Part shown: positions 8,794-17,188 of the stretch, piece after piece | Position numbering within the stretch: position 1 is the first letter of the stretch | Layout of the letters: every line of letters begins with the position of its first letter | Assembly (NCBI RefSeq): GCF_030264295.1 | Contig: NZ_CP127173.1 | Location: 1,371,501-1,435,500 of the forward strand | Reading direction: 5' to 3' | Source of the DNA: Amycolatopsis nalaikhensis | Lineage (GTDB): Bacteria > Actinomycetota > Actinomycetes > Mycobacteriales > Pseudonocardiaceae | DNA: 64,000 nucleotides | Made by a program: the position numbers and the translations under genes | The notes under the pieces: model-generated | Database searches by the model: none | The model's input: only the letters and a program-made list of their open reading frames with translations | Told to the model about the DNA's origin: nothing

Positions 8794-9693
8794 TTGGAGG
8801 TCGGCGACGGCCACCGGATCCGCTGCCAGGAGGCGGGCAACCCGGCGGGAAAGCCGGTGGTGGTCCTGCACGGAGGCCCGGGAAGCGGAATAGCCCCGAT
8901 GGCCCGAAGGCACTTCGACCCGGCGGCCTACCGGATCATCCTGTTCGACCAGCGAGGATCAGGCGAGTCGACACCGGGGGCGGAAGACCTGAGGGCCAAC
9001 ACGCTGTGGCACTTGGTATCGGACATGGAGATGCTCAGAGAGCGCCTGGGCATAGAGAGCTGGCAGCTGTTCGGCGGCTCGTGGGGAGCAACGCTGGCCC
9101 TCGCGTACGCGGAGACCCACCCATCGCGAGTCTCCGAGATCATCCTGCGCGGAGTGTTCACGGTTCGCCAAAGTGAGTTGGACTGGATCTACCGAGGCGG
9201 CGCGGCCAACGTGTTCCCCCGAGAGTGGGAGGAGTTCCTGGCACCGATCCCGCAATCCCGACGCGACGATCCGTTGGCGGCGTACGCGGAGCTGCTGGAG
9301 GACCCATCGGAGGAGGTCCGCCACCGGGCGGCGATCGCCTGGAGCACGTGGGAGGGAGCGACGGTCTCGGTCCAGCCCCAGGAATCGTTCGTCCGCCAGT
9401 ACGCGGAGCCGGGGTTCGCACTGACATTCGCAAGGCTGGCGGTCCACTACTTCAGCAACGGAGCATGGCTGGAGGAAGGACAGCTGATCCGCGACGCGGG
9501 CAAGCTGGCAGGAATCCCGGGGGTGATAGTGCAGGGAAGGTACGACACGGTGTGTCCCCCGACAACGGCGTACGAGCTGCACCAGGCGTGGCCGGGGTCG
9601 GAGCTGAGGTTGCTGGAGGGAGCAGGCCACGCGGTAACGGACCCGGGGGTGTTGTCAGCGCTCAGAGCGGCAACGGACGCGTTCCGCGAGTAG
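8794..9693 (+). CDS. pip: Proline iminopeptidase-type alpha/beta hydrolase, disturbed 5' end
   Basis: This S33-family hydrolase releases N-terminal proline. The protein shows the oxyanion motif HGGPGSG, the DQRGSGES loop, the nucleophile elbow GGSWGATLAL, a cap domain, the acid in QGRYDTVCPP and the catalytic His in EGAGHAV. The listed start is a TTG. The conserved family N-terminus continues upstream in the same frame as YPPI...AEGFLEVGDGHRI, but no start codon exists there. An ATG at 8750 reading MESL is one base out of frame, so a single-base deletion is likely. AGA and ATA codons occur, unlike in neighbouring genes. It may be expressed from the TTG, be decaying, or reflect a sequencing error. 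Confidence 0.75.
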   Translation: MEVGDGHRIRCQEAGNPAGKPVVVLHGGPGSGIAPMARRHFDPAAYRIILFDQRGSGESTPGAEDLRANTLWHLVSDMEMLRERLGIESWQLFGGSWGATLALAYAETHPSRVSEIILRGVFTVRQSELDWIYRGGAANVFPREWEEFLAPIPQSRRDDPLAAYAELLEDPSEEVRHRAAIAWSTWEGATVSVQPQESFVRQYAEPGFALTFARLAVHYFSNGAWLEEGQLIRDAGKLAGIPGVIVQGRYDTVCPPTTAYELHQAWPGSELRLLEGAGHAVTDPGVLSALRAATDAFRE

Positions 9694-9715
9694 CCCAGCC
9701 AACCCAGACAAAGGA

Positions 9716-9863
9716 GCGGGGTGGTCATCCCGTCGCCTGAGGCCGTCAAAATCACTTTGAGCCAGGCCCGCAACTACCTCGTCTACTTCAGCCGAAGTAC
9801 GAAAGCTTGCGGGCCTGGCTCAAAGTGATAGGCCTCAATCAGGCGACGGGATGACCACCTCGC
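9716..9863. repeat. 148-bp near-perfect palindrome
   Basis: The outer arms (9721-9740 with 9839-9858) pair perfectly over 20 bp and extend to about 25 bp with one G-U. After a small internal loop with a GGCC/GGCC pair, the inner arms (9751-9773 with 9807-9829) pair perfectly over 23 bp. A 6-bp terminal hairpin (TACTTC/GAAGTA) closes the top. It begins 22 bp after the pip stop and lies between convergent transcription units. It may be a bidirectional terminator, a MITE-like element or a structured RNA. No ORF is inside. Confidence 0.75.
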
Positions 9864-10148
9864 GGCCCACGCGAGAACGCAACAAGACTACGAAGCCCCG
9901 GCCATCCCAGAGCCTGCCCGTCCGGCGAGGACATTCTTTTGATCTTTGAACGTCCCGAAGAGGGAGAACGGGCCCGACATCCCCCACCCCTCCTCGCGGA
10001 GTGTTCAGCCGCCGGTAGACCTTGTCAAGGCGGGAAAGCGTGCCTTGACAAGCTCAACCGTCGACTGAAGGGCGGCGAGGACGAGGGGCGGGGGAGGTCT
10101 GGTGATCTCGTGCCTGCTTTGCGTTGCCGGCCGCCGGTTCAAAGACGG
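9864..10148. other. Non-coding spacer with an 11-bp hairpin (10021-10052)
   Basis: I see no gene in this spacer between pip and the pot operon. CTTGTCAAGGC (10021-10031) and GCCTTGACAAG (10042-10052) form a perfect 11-bp stem with a 10-base loop, about 100 bp downstream of the last permease gene on the minus strand. It is the likely terminator of the pot operon. The rest shows no clear signal. Confidence 0.55.
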
Positions 10149-10937
10149 CTACAACCGGCCACCCGAAGCGGTGTCCCCCGACAGCCTCTGCGCCAGATAA
10201 ACCGGCACGGTCGAAACCACGATCAACACCGCAGCGACGACGTTCACGATCGGCGCCTGATTCGGCCGGAAGAGGTTGTTGTAGATCCAGATGGGCAGCG
10301 TCTCCATGCCCGTACCGAGAGTAAACGTAGTCACGATGATCTCGTCGAACGACAGCGCGAACGCCAGCAACCCACCAGCCAGCAACGCCGACCGCAACAT
10401 CGGAAAGGTCACCAACCGAAACGTCGTGAACCCAGTAGCCCCAAGATCCATCGACGCCTCTTCAAGGTTCCCACCCATCCGACGCAACCGAGCGACAACG
10501 TTGTTGAACACCACCACAATGCAGAACGTCGCGTGCGCGATGATCGCCGTCAGCAACCCGAGGTCGATGCCCAAAATGGTTCTGAACGCATTGTTCAGCG
10601 CGATGCCCGTGACGATGCCCGGCAGCGCGATCGGCAGGATGATCAGCAACGACACGGGATTCCGCCCGAAGAACCGATACCGCTGCAAGGCGAAAGCCGC
10701 CATGGTCCCAAGCACGAGCGCGATCGCTGTCGCCGCGAGACCAGCCTCGACGCTCGTCCACAGCGCATGCAACGCACCCTCATTGGACGCCGCCCGGCTC
10801 CACCACTCGAACGTGAACCGCGAAGGCGGGAACCCGAACGTGGTGTCCGCGTTGACGGAGTTGAGCAGCACCACCACCAGCGGGAAGTAGATCACCGCCA
10901 AGCCGAGCCCCAACGCCGCCCACAACACCCTGCGCAC
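10149..10937 (-). CDS. Spermidine/putrescine-type ABC transporter permease (PotC-like)
   Basis: This 262-residue inner-membrane permease has about six helices and the binding-protein-dependent transport signature near LEEASMDLGATGFTTFRLVTFP (EAA loop, about 145-165), which contacts the ATPase. The sequence pattern (LNSVNADTTFGFPPSRFTFEWW) is that of PotC/PotI proteins. With the upstream PotB-like permease it forms the membrane channel of a polyamine importer. It is the last gene of the operon, 9 bp after the other permease. The GTG start at 10937 follows GGAGCTT. Confidence 0.92.
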   Translation of the reverse strand: MRRVLWAALGLGLAVIYFPLVVVLLNSVNADTTFGFPPSRFTFEWWSRAASNEGALHALWTSVEAGLAATAIALVLGTMAAFALQRYRFFGRNPVSLLIILPIALPGIVTGIALNNAFRTILGIDLGLLTAIIAHATFCIVVVFNNVVARLRRMGGNLEEASMDLGATGFTTFRLVTFPMLRSALLAGGLLAFALSFDEIIVTTFTLGTGMETLPIWIYNNLFRPNQAPIVNVVAAVLIVVSTVPVYLAQRLSGDTASGGRL

Positions 10938-10946
10938 AAGAAGCTC

Positions 10947-11786
10947 CTAGAGGTTGTCCAACGCGCCGGTGCGGCGCACCGCGGCCAAGTACACGAGCAT
11001 GATCACCACCGGCACCGTGGCGACCGTCGCCGCGAACGGCAAGTTGTTGGCCGCGCCGATGTTGTCGTAGACCACGTTGCCGAGCATCTGGGACGTGCCG
11101 CCGACGATCTTCACCGCGATGTAGTCGCCCAAGGACAGCGAAAACGTGAAGATCGAGCCCGCCACGATCGCCGGGAACGTCAGCGGCAGGATCACCGAGC
11201 GGAACGTCCGGAACGAGCGCGCCCCCAAGTCACCCGACGCGTCCACCAGGGAATCCGGGAGCCGGTCCAGGCCCGCGTAGATCGGCAGGATCATGTACGG
11301 CAACCACAAGTACGACAGCGTCATGATCGTGGCTGTGACACCATAACCAGGCGAAAGCCAGCTCAGGGCTCCGTTGCCGGACAGCATCGAGCGCCACGCG
11401 TACGCCTTCACCAGGTAGCTCGCCCACAGCGGCGTCATGATCGCGATCACCAGGATGCGTTGCGCCCGGGGCGAAGCCAGCTTGGCCATCGCGTACGCCA
11501 TCGGGAACGCGATCACCGCGTCGATCACCGTGACCAGCGCCGCGATGCCGACCGTGCGGAACGTGATCGTGCGATACACCGCGTCGGTGAACAACGTCTT
11601 GAAGTTGTCCAGCGACCACTCGATGACGACCTGGCCGGTGAACGCGTCCGTGTGCCAGAACGCCGTCACGAACAACGCGGCCAGCGCGCCCAGGTAGGCC
11701 AGGCCGAGCCAGAGCAGCGGCGCCGAGAGCAGGAAACCCAGGCGCAGCCGGGGTTTCCGGTAGAAGAAGGCCGAGAGCGCAGTCAT
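10947..11786 (-). CDS. Spermidine/putrescine-type ABC transporter permease (PotB-like)
   Basis: This 279-residue permease has a short basic N-terminus, six predicted helices and the EAA-type loop VDASGDLGARSFRTFRSVILP (about 170-190). Segments such as TPLWASYLVKAYAWRSML are typical of PotB/PotH. It pairs with the PotC-like permease. GAGGTGAC precedes the ATG. It is separated from the upstream binding-protein gene by a 22-bp perfect palindrome, which may lower permease expression relative to the binding protein, as is common in ABC operons. Confidence 0.92.
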   Translation of the reverse strand: MTALSAFFYRKPRLRLGFLLSAPLLWLGLAYLGALAALFVTAFWHTDAFTGQVVIEWSLDNFKTLFTDAVYRTITFRTVGIAALVTVIDAVIAFPMAYAMAKLASPRAQRILVIAIMTPLWASYLVKAYAWRSMLSGNGALSWLSPGYGVTATIMTLSYLWLPYMILPIYAGLDRLPDSLVDASGDLGARSFRTFRSVILPLTFPAIVAGSIFTFSLSLGDYIAVKIVGGTSQMLGNVVYDNIGAANNLPFAATVATVPVVIMLVYLAAVRRTGALDNL

Positions 11787-11810
11787 GTCACCTCATCATC
11801 GGTGCGGGTT

Positions 11811-11856
11811 GTCGTGAGTGTTTAGGGCGGTTAGAACCGCCCTAAACACTCACGAC
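11811..11856 (-). terminator. Intra-operon 22-bp palindrome (TCGTGAGTG family)
   Basis: Two perfect 22-bp arms flank a 2-base centre (AG) between the binding-protein and PotB-like genes. The sequence is identical over 44 bp to the element after rnpB (36727-36770). In this position it may act as an attenuator or 3'-end stabiliser, giving more binding protein than permease. No U-tract follows. Confidence 0.65.
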
Positions 11857-11878
11857 CGGCCGGAGCTTGCGGAGGCCG

Positions 11879-13081
11879 TCAGCCCTTGATCTCGGTCCAG
11901 GCCTTCGTCCACTCGCCGTAGTCCTTGCACTTGACGTCCGTGCGGCCGTCGATGCACTGGGCGATCGGCGTGGTCCAGTAGGCGATCTTCGACGCGTACG
12001 CCGCGTCGTTGGCGTGGTAGGTGTCGCAGAGGGTCTTGTCCGTCATCTCCGCGCACGCCTTCGTGTTCGCCGGCGCTTCGCCGAAGTACTCGGCGACCTG
12101 GGCGTTGGCCTTCGGGCTGATGATGTAGTCGAGCCACTTGTAGGCGCACGTCTTGTGCGGCGACTTCGCCGCCACCATCCAGGTGTCCGACCACCCGGTG
12201 GCGCCTTCGCTCGGCACCGCCGACTCCAGCGGCGCGCCTTCGCCCTTGGTCAGGTTGACCGTGACCTGCCAGGCGGTGCCGACGACGGCGTCGGCGTTCT
12301 TCAGCGCCTGTGACTCCTTGAGGTAGTCCGACCAGTACTCGCTCACCAGCGGCCGCTGCTGCTTGAGCAGGTTCACCGCGGCGGTGAACTGCTTGTCGTC
12401 CAGCGCGTACGGGTTCTTGATGCCGAGGTCCGGCTGATGGGCCATCAGGTACAGGGCGGCGTCGGCGATGTAGATCGGCGAGTCGTAGGCGATCACCTTG
12501 CCCTTGTACGGCGAGTTCGCGTCGAACATCACCGACCACGACGTCGGCGCGGGCGTCACCTTGTCGGTGCGCCAGGTCAGCAGGTTCGCGCCCCAGCCGT
12601 GCGGGATGCCGTAGGAGACACCGCCGACGCTGTTCCAGGACTTGTCCTTGAGGAACGGCTGGACGTCGGCGTAGTTCGGCACCAGCGCGGTGTTCACCGG
12701 CTCGACGTCACCCGAGGCGACCAGCCGCAGCGACGCGTCACCGGAGGCGGACACGACGTCGTACTGGCCGGTCTTCATCAGCGTCACGGCCTCGTCGGAC
12801 GTGCCGAACGGCTTGACGTTCACCTTGCAGCCGGTCTGCTGCTCGAACGGCGTCACCCAGTTGACCTTGGGGTCGTTGGAGCCGTTCTCCGCGTAACCCG
12901 GCCACGCGAGCACGTTCAGCTGGCCTTCCGGCTGCCCGAGCGCCTTCAGCGCTTCGAGCTTCGGCGGGGTGAACCCCTGCGCGCCGGGCGGCGCGGCGGA
13001 GTTCGACCCCGACGTGCCACATGCAGCCAACAGCAGGCTAGCGCCGAGGATCCCGGCAAGCCGCGTCTTCCTGTTCTTCAT
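11879..13081 (-). CDS. Polyamine-type ABC transporter substrate-binding lipoprotein (PotD-like)
   Basis: This 400-residue lipoprotein has a signal peptide ending in the lipobox LLAAC (Cys near residue 21), so it is anchored outside the membrane. The mature part is a PotD/PotF-type periplasmic-binding fold, with LNVLAWPGYAENG early and TGQYDVVSASGDASLRLVASGDV in the first lobe. The family binds putrescine, spermidine or related amines; exact ligand residues cannot be assigned by eye. The ATG follows AAAGGG. The gene is third in the operon and is followed by the 22-bp palindrome. Confidence 0.92.
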   Translation of the reverse strand: MKNRKTRLAGILGASLLLAACGTSGSNSAAPPGAQGFTPPKLEALKALGQPEGQLNVLAWPGYAENGSNDPKVNWVTPFEQQTGCKVNVKPFGTSDEAVTLMKTGQYDVVSASGDASLRLVASGDVEPVNTALVPNYADVQPFLKDKSWNSVGGVSYGIPHGWGANLLTWRTDKVTPAPTSWSVMFDANSPYKGKVIAYDSPIYIADAALYLMAHQPDLGIKNPYALDDKQFTAAVNLLKQQRPLVSEYWSDYLKESQALKNADAVVGTAWQVTVNLTKGEGAPLESAVPSEGATGWSDTWMVAAKSPHKTCAYKWLDYIISPKANAQVAEYFGEAPANTKACAEMTDKTLCDTYHANDAAYASKIAYWTTPIAQCIDGRTDVKCKDYGEWTKAWTEIKG

Positions 13082-13099
13082 GGCAACCCTTTCGAGGGA

Positions 13100-14167
13100 C
13101 TACTGGACCTGGAAGCTGTGTTCGTTCCGCCAGCTCAGCCGGACGCGCCCGGCTCCGAACGCGGCGGCTCCGTCGGTGTTCTGCCGGACGACGGAAAGCT
13201 GGCCGCCGGCGTCGAGCGTCACGGCGTAGCGCACCGTCGCCCCGGCGTAGACGACGTCGGTGACCGTGCCGGTCGCGCTCGTCTCCCCCGCCGCGGCGGG
13301 TTCGGACAGCGCGTCGTCGATGCGGATCTTCTCCGGCCGGATGCTGAACAGCCCCGGCCTGCCGATCACGGTCTCGGCACCGCGCCCGCCGAGCAGGTTG
13401 GACGTGCCGACGAACCCGGCGACGAACGCGCTGGCCGGGCGTTCGTAGACCTCTTCGGGCGGCCCGACCTGCTCGATCTTCCCGTTGTTGAACACCGCGA
13501 TGCGGTCGCTCATGGTCAGCGCTTCGTCCTGGTCGTGGGTGACGAAGACGAACGTGATGCCGACGTCGCGCTGGATCTGCTTGAGCTCCAGCTGCATGGC
13601 TTGCCGCAGCTTGAGGTCGAGCGCGCCGAGCGGCTCGTCGAGCAGCAGCACCTTGGGCCGGTTGACCAGCGCGCGGGCGAGCGCGACGCGCTGGCGCTGC
13701 CCGCCCGAAAGCTGCGCGGGCTTGCGCGAGCCGTAGTCCTCCAGCCGCACCGTCTTCAACGCCTCGAGCGCGCGCTCCCGGCGTTGCCGCTTCGGGACGC
13801 GCTTGACGCGCAGGCCGTACTCGACGTTCTGCAGCACGGTCATGTGCGGGAACAGCGCGTAGTCCTGGAACACCGTGTTGACGTCCCGCTCGAACGGCGC
13901 GAGGCGGCTGACGTCGTGGCCCTCCAGCTCGATCGTGCCGCCGGTGGGCAGCTCGAACCCGGCGATCATCCGCAGCACCGTCGTCTTGCCGGAACCGGAC
14001 GGGCCGAGCATCGAGAAGAACTCGCCGGGCGGGATGTCGAGGTCGACGCCGTCGACCGCGTGGACGTCGCCGAAGTGCTTGCGCAGCCCGGAAAGCCGGA
14101 TCGCGGGTCGCGTGTGCTCGGCGGCCGCGGGCTCTTCCCGCGTCTCGGTGGGTGCTTGGTTGGGCAT
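13100..14167 (-). CDS. Spermidine/putrescine ABC transporter ATP-binding protein (PotA-like)
   Basis: This 355-residue ATPase energises polyamine import. It has Walker [10 protein letters not shown] (about 55-63), the Q-loop in [16 protein letters not shown], the ABC signature [15 protein letters not shown], Walker [13 protein letters not shown] and the switch His in [18 protein letters not shown]-terminal TOBE-type regulatory domain (about 255-355) follows. A hydrophilic N-terminal extension of about 28 residues precedes the domain. The ATG at 14167 lies 8 bp downstream of the aldehyde dehydrogenase stop with GTGAGGG nearby, so translation is probably coupled. Confidence 0.93.
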   Translation of the reverse strand: MPNQAPTETREEPAAAEHTRPAIRLSGLRKHFGDVHAVDGVDLDIPPGEFFSMLGPSGSGKTTVLRMIAGFELPTGGTIELEGHDVSRLAPFERDVNTVFQDYALFPHMTVLQNVEYGLRVKRVPKRQRRERALEALKTVRLEDYGSRKPAQLSGGQRQRVALARALVNRPKVLLLDEPLGALDLKLRQAMQLELKQIQRDVGITFVFVTHDQDEALTMSDRIAVFNNGKIEQVGPPEEVYERPASAFVAGFVGTSNLLGGRGAETVIGRPGLFSIRPEKIRIDDALSEPAAAGETSATGTVTDVVYAGATVRYAVTLDAGGQLSVVRQNTDGAAAFGAGRVRLSWRNEHSFQVQ

Positions 14168-14175
14168 CGCGACCC

Positions 14176-15597
14176 TCACAGTGCGCTCATCACGTGCTTG
14201 ACACGGGTGTAGTCCTCGAGGCCGTACAGCGAGAGGTCCTTGCCGTAGCCCGACTTCTTGAACCCGCCGTGCGGCATCTCGGCGACGAGCGGGATGTGGG
14301 TGTTGATCCAGACGCAGCCGAAGTCGAGCTTCCCGGCCAGGCGCATCGCGCGCTGGTGGTCGCGCGTCCAGACCGAGGAGGCGAGGGCGTACTGGACGCC
14401 GTTCGCGGCCTTCAGCGCTTCGGCCTCGTCGGCGAACCGCTGGACGGTGATGACCGGCCCGAAGACCTCGTTCTGGGTGATCTCGTCGTCCTGCTTGACC
14501 CCGGAAACGACGGTGGCTTCGTAGAAGTAGCCCTCGTCCCCGGCGCGTCGGCCTCCACAGTGGACGGTCGCGTGCGACGGCAGCCGGTCGATGAACCCGG
14601 CCACCTTTTCCAGCTGGGCGGCGTTGTTGAGCGGGCCGTAGGCGACGTCTTCGTCGTCCGGCTTGCCCGTCTTGGTGGCCTCGGCCTGCCGGGAGAGCGC
14701 CGCGACGAACGTGTCGTGGACTTCGTCGGCGACCAGGACCCGGGTGGCGGCCGTGCAGTCCTGCCCGGCGTTGAAGTAGCCCGCGACGGCGATGGCCTCG
14801 GCGGCGGCTTCCAGGTCGGCGTCGGCGAAGACGATGACCGGCGCCTTGCCGCCCAGCTCCAGGTGCACGCGCTTGACGTCGTCGGCCGCGCTGCGCGCCA
14901 CCTCGATGCCCGCGCGGACCGAGCCGGTGATCGACACCATCGCCGGAATGTCGTGCTCGACCAGCGCGCGGCCGGTGTCGCGGTCGCCGCAGATCACGTT
15001 GAGCACACCTGGCGGCAGGAACTCGCCGGCGATCTCGGCGAGCAGCAGCGTCGAGGCCGGGGTGGTGTCGGATGGCTTGAGCACGACGGTGTTTCCGGCG
15101 GCGAGCGCGGGCGCGATCTTCCAGATGGCCATCAGCAGCGGGTAGTTCCACGGCGTGACCTGCGCGCAGACGCCCACCGGCTCGCGGCGGACGAACGACG
15201 TGTGGCCTTCCATGTACTCGCCCGCGGACCGGCCTTCCAGCACGCGCGCGGCCCCGGCGAAGAAGCGGACCTGGTCGAGGATCATCGGGATCTCTTCGGC
15301 CATGGTCAGCGCGATCGGCTTGCCGGTGTTCGCGGACTCGACGCGCACGATCTCGTCGGCGCGGGCTTCGAGGGCGTCGGCGATCTTCAGCAGCGCGAGC
15401 TGGCGCTGGGCGGGCGTCGTCTCGCGCCAGGTCTCGAACGCGGTCGCGGCGACCTGCAGCGCGTTGTCGACGTCCTCGGGGCCGGCGATCGGCGCGGTGC
15501 AGTAGGGCCGCCCGGTCACCGGGTCGACGATCTCGGCCGTCCGGCCCGACTTCGACTCGACGTACGCGCCGCCGACGTAGTGCTTCAGCTCCTGCAC
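14176..15597 (-). CDS. NAD-dependent aldehyde dehydrogenase, probably gamma-aminobutyraldehyde dehydrogenase
   Basis: This 473-residue cytosolic ALDH oxidises an aldehyde to the acid with NAD(P). The catalytic residues are clear: Asn151 in TPWNY, Lys174 in LKPSD, Glu247 in LELGGK and Cys281 in FNAGQDCTA. The sequence style ([31 protein letters not shown]) resembles PatD/Prr aminobutyraldehyde dehydrogenases. Its position as first gene of the pot operon supports oxidation of 4-aminobutanal from putrescine to GABA. It is transcribed divergently from the GntR regulator. A betaine-aldehyde type specificity cannot be excluded. Confidence 0.88.
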   Translation of the reverse strand: MQELKHYVGGAYVESKSGRTAEIVDPVTGRPYCTAPIAGPEDVDNALQVAATAFETWRETTPAQRQLALLKIADALEARADEIVRVESANTGKPIALTMAEEIPMILDQVRFFAGAARVLEGRSAGEYMEGHTSFVRREPVGVCAQVTPWNYPLLMAIWKIAPALAAGNTVVLKPSDTTPASTLLLAEIAGEFLPPGVLNVICGDRDTGRALVEHDIPAMVSITGSVRAGIEVARSAADDVKRVHLELGGKAPVIVFADADLEAAAEAIAVAGYFNAGQDCTAATRVLVADEVHDTFVAALSRQAEATKTGKPDDEDVAYGPLNNAAQLEKVAGFIDRLPSHATVHCGGRRAGDEGYFYEATVVSGVKQDDEITQNEVFGPVITVQRFADEAEALKAANGVQYALASSVWTRDHQRAMRLAGKLDFGCVWINTHIPLVAEMPHGGFKKSGYGKDLSLYGLEDYTRVKHVMSAL

Positions 15598-15627
15598 GGT
15601 GGGTCTCCTCAGCTGGCGGGAGCTAAA

Positions 15628-15645
15628 ACATATAAGTCCATATGT
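15628..15645. promoter_or_regulatory. Candidate GntR operator between the pot operon and its regulator
   Basis: ACATAT (15628-15633) and ATATGT (15640-15645) are symmetric arms around six bases in an AT-rich stretch. A second nested repeat, GTCC/GGAC (15636-15639, 15650-15653), overlaps. It sits 31 bp upstream of the dehydrogenase start in the divergent promoter region, where the adjacent GntR protein would be expected to bind. Confidence 0.5.
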
Positions 15646-15709
15646 AATAGGACAAGAGGATCAGGCAAGATTGGTGCGAACGGGTAGTCGACGGCAGCGA
15701 AAGGTCACG

Positions 15710-16444
15710 ATGCGCAAGGGCATGTCGCACAGCGCGCGGTCCGCCATGTTCGCGCCGCTCGGCCAGGTCGGGCGGGCGGAAGCGGTGGCGGCCCGGCTGG
15801 TCGACGCCATCACGCTCGGCCTGCTCGCCGACGAAGAGCAGCTGCCCAGCGAAGCCGACCTGGCCGCGCAGTTCGGCGTCTCGACCGTGACGGTCCGGGA
15901 AGCGCTGGTGGCCTTGCGGCAGCAGGGCCTGGTCGAGACGCGGCGCGGGCGCAGCGGCGGCAGCTTCGTCCGCGCGCCGGCCAACCCGCCGCCGGACGCG
16001 TGGCGCGAACGCTTGCGCGAGGTGTCGCTGTCGGACCTGCGCGACGTCGGCGACCACTACCTGGCGATCGCCGGGGCCGCCGCCAAGCTCGCCGCCGAAC
16101 GCAGCTCCCCCGAAGACGTCGCCCGCCTGCGGCTGGCCGCGGACGACCTCCGCACCGCCCACGGCACCGACTTCACGCGGGCGGAACGGCAGTTCCACCT
16201 GGAGGTCGCGGCGGCCGCGCAGTCACCGCGGCTCACCCAGGAAGAGCTGCACCTGCAGAGCGAACGCGGCGGCCTGCTGTGGCTGCCGCTCGGGCCTGGG
16301 GCACACTCCCACGAGGAGCACGCGGCGATCGCCGCCGCGATCGCCGCCGCCGACGGCGAGCTGGCCCGCAAGCTCACCGAGGAACACGTCCTCGGCGCGC
16401 TCGACCGGCTCGCGGACGTGCACCTCGGCTTGCTCGCCCCGTAA
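15710..16444 (+). CDS. GntR/FadR-type transcriptional regulator
   Basis: This 244-residue regulator has an N-terminal winged helix (about 20-90). It contains LPSEADLAAQFGVSTVTVREAL and the wing QQGLVETRRGRSGGSFV, followed by an alpha-helical FCD-type effector domain. Asp and His residues typical of metal or carboxylate binding lie in RAERQFHLEVAAAAQ and HSHEEH. AAAGG precedes the ATG at 15710; ATG 15722 is possible. It is divergent to the aldehyde dehydrogenase-pot operon and upstream of the cache-domain gene, so it most likely controls polyamine uptake and oxidation. The effector is unknown. Confidence 0.88.
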   Translation: MRKGMSHSARSAMFAPLGQVGRAEAVAARLVDAITLGLLADEEQLPSEADLAAQFGVSTVTVREALVALRQQGLVETRRGRSGGSFVRAPANPPPDAWRERLREVSLSDLRDVGDHYLAIAGAAAKLAAERSSPEDVARLRLAADDLRTAHGTDFTRAERQFHLEVAAAAQSPRLTQEELHLQSERGGLLWLPLGPGAHSHEEHAAIAAAIAAADGELARKLTEEHVLGALDRLADVHLGLLAP

Positions 16445-16477
16445 ACTCCGCACAACCCGCGCATCGAGGTGAGCACC

Positions 16478-17188
16478 GTGAACGACACCCGCACGCTGGC
16501 CGGCGACGAGGTCGTCGAGCAGGTTTCGGCGTTGGTGGAAGGGGTCTTCGAACGGCTCAAGCCGCTCCTGGCGGCCGCCGAGTCGGTGCTGGCGGACGCC
16601 CCGGCCGCGTCGGCCCTGCACCGGATCCGGCCGCAGGTCACCGAGGCGCTCGGCGGGCTGATCATCGGCGCCGGCTTCGTCAGCGCCCCGCACGTGCTCA
16701 CCGACTCCGAGTTCGGCTTCGAATGGTGGACGGGCTCGGGCGGCGAACCGCCGACGCAGCTGTTCATCAGCCTCGACCCGGGCAGCGAGAACTTCCTGGA
16801 CTACACGCGCCAGTCGTGGTTCACGGTCCCGCGCGACACGGGCCGCCGCCACATCAACGGCCCGTACGTCGACTACCTCTGCACCGACGAGTACACGCTG
16901 ACGTTCACGATCCCGGTGTTCCGCGCGGGGGCCTTCGCGGGCGTGGTGGGCGCGGACGTCTACGTGCGCGAGTTCGAGCGCGCGGTGCGGCCGCGGCTGC
17001 GGGCGCTCGGCCGCGGCGCGGCGTTGCTGAACGCGCAGGGGCGGGTGATCGTGTCCAACAGCGTCCGCCAGCCGACGGGGTCGCTGGTGCGCGAGGTCGA
17101 CGTCCCGGCGTGGTGGTCGGCGGGCGCGGAGCCCGGCCCGGTCCTCCGTCGCTGCGGCGACTCCCCCATCGTGCTCGTGAGTGAATAA
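16478..17188 (+). CDS. Free-standing cache (PDC-like) domain protein
   Basis: This 236-residue soluble protein has an N-terminal helical region and a PDC/cache sensor core, with no membrane segment, signal peptide or output domain. The block Y109-T-R111-QSW114-F, GPY130-V-D132 and GVVGAD160 resembles the amino-acid/amine-binding signature of dCache_1 chemoreceptor domains. That match is by eye, and the R-to-W spacing is not canonical. GAGG 8 bases before the GTG at 16478 decides the start. Located between the GntR regulator and pucR in a polyamine/GABA cluster, it may buffer or sense an amine ligand. Its stop codon lies inside the downstream palindrome. Confidence 0.7.
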   Translation: MNDTRTLAGDEVVEQVSALVEGVFERLKPLLAAAESVLADAPAASALHRIRPQVTEALGGLIIGAGFVSAPHVLTDSEFGFEWWTGSGGEPPTQLFISLDPGSENFLDYTRQSWFTVPRDTGRRHINGPYVDYLCTDEYTLTFTIPVFRAGAFAGVVGADVYVREFERAVRPRLRALGRGAALLNAQGRVIVSNSVRQPTGSLVREVDVPAWWSAGAEPGPVLRRCGDSPIVLVSE

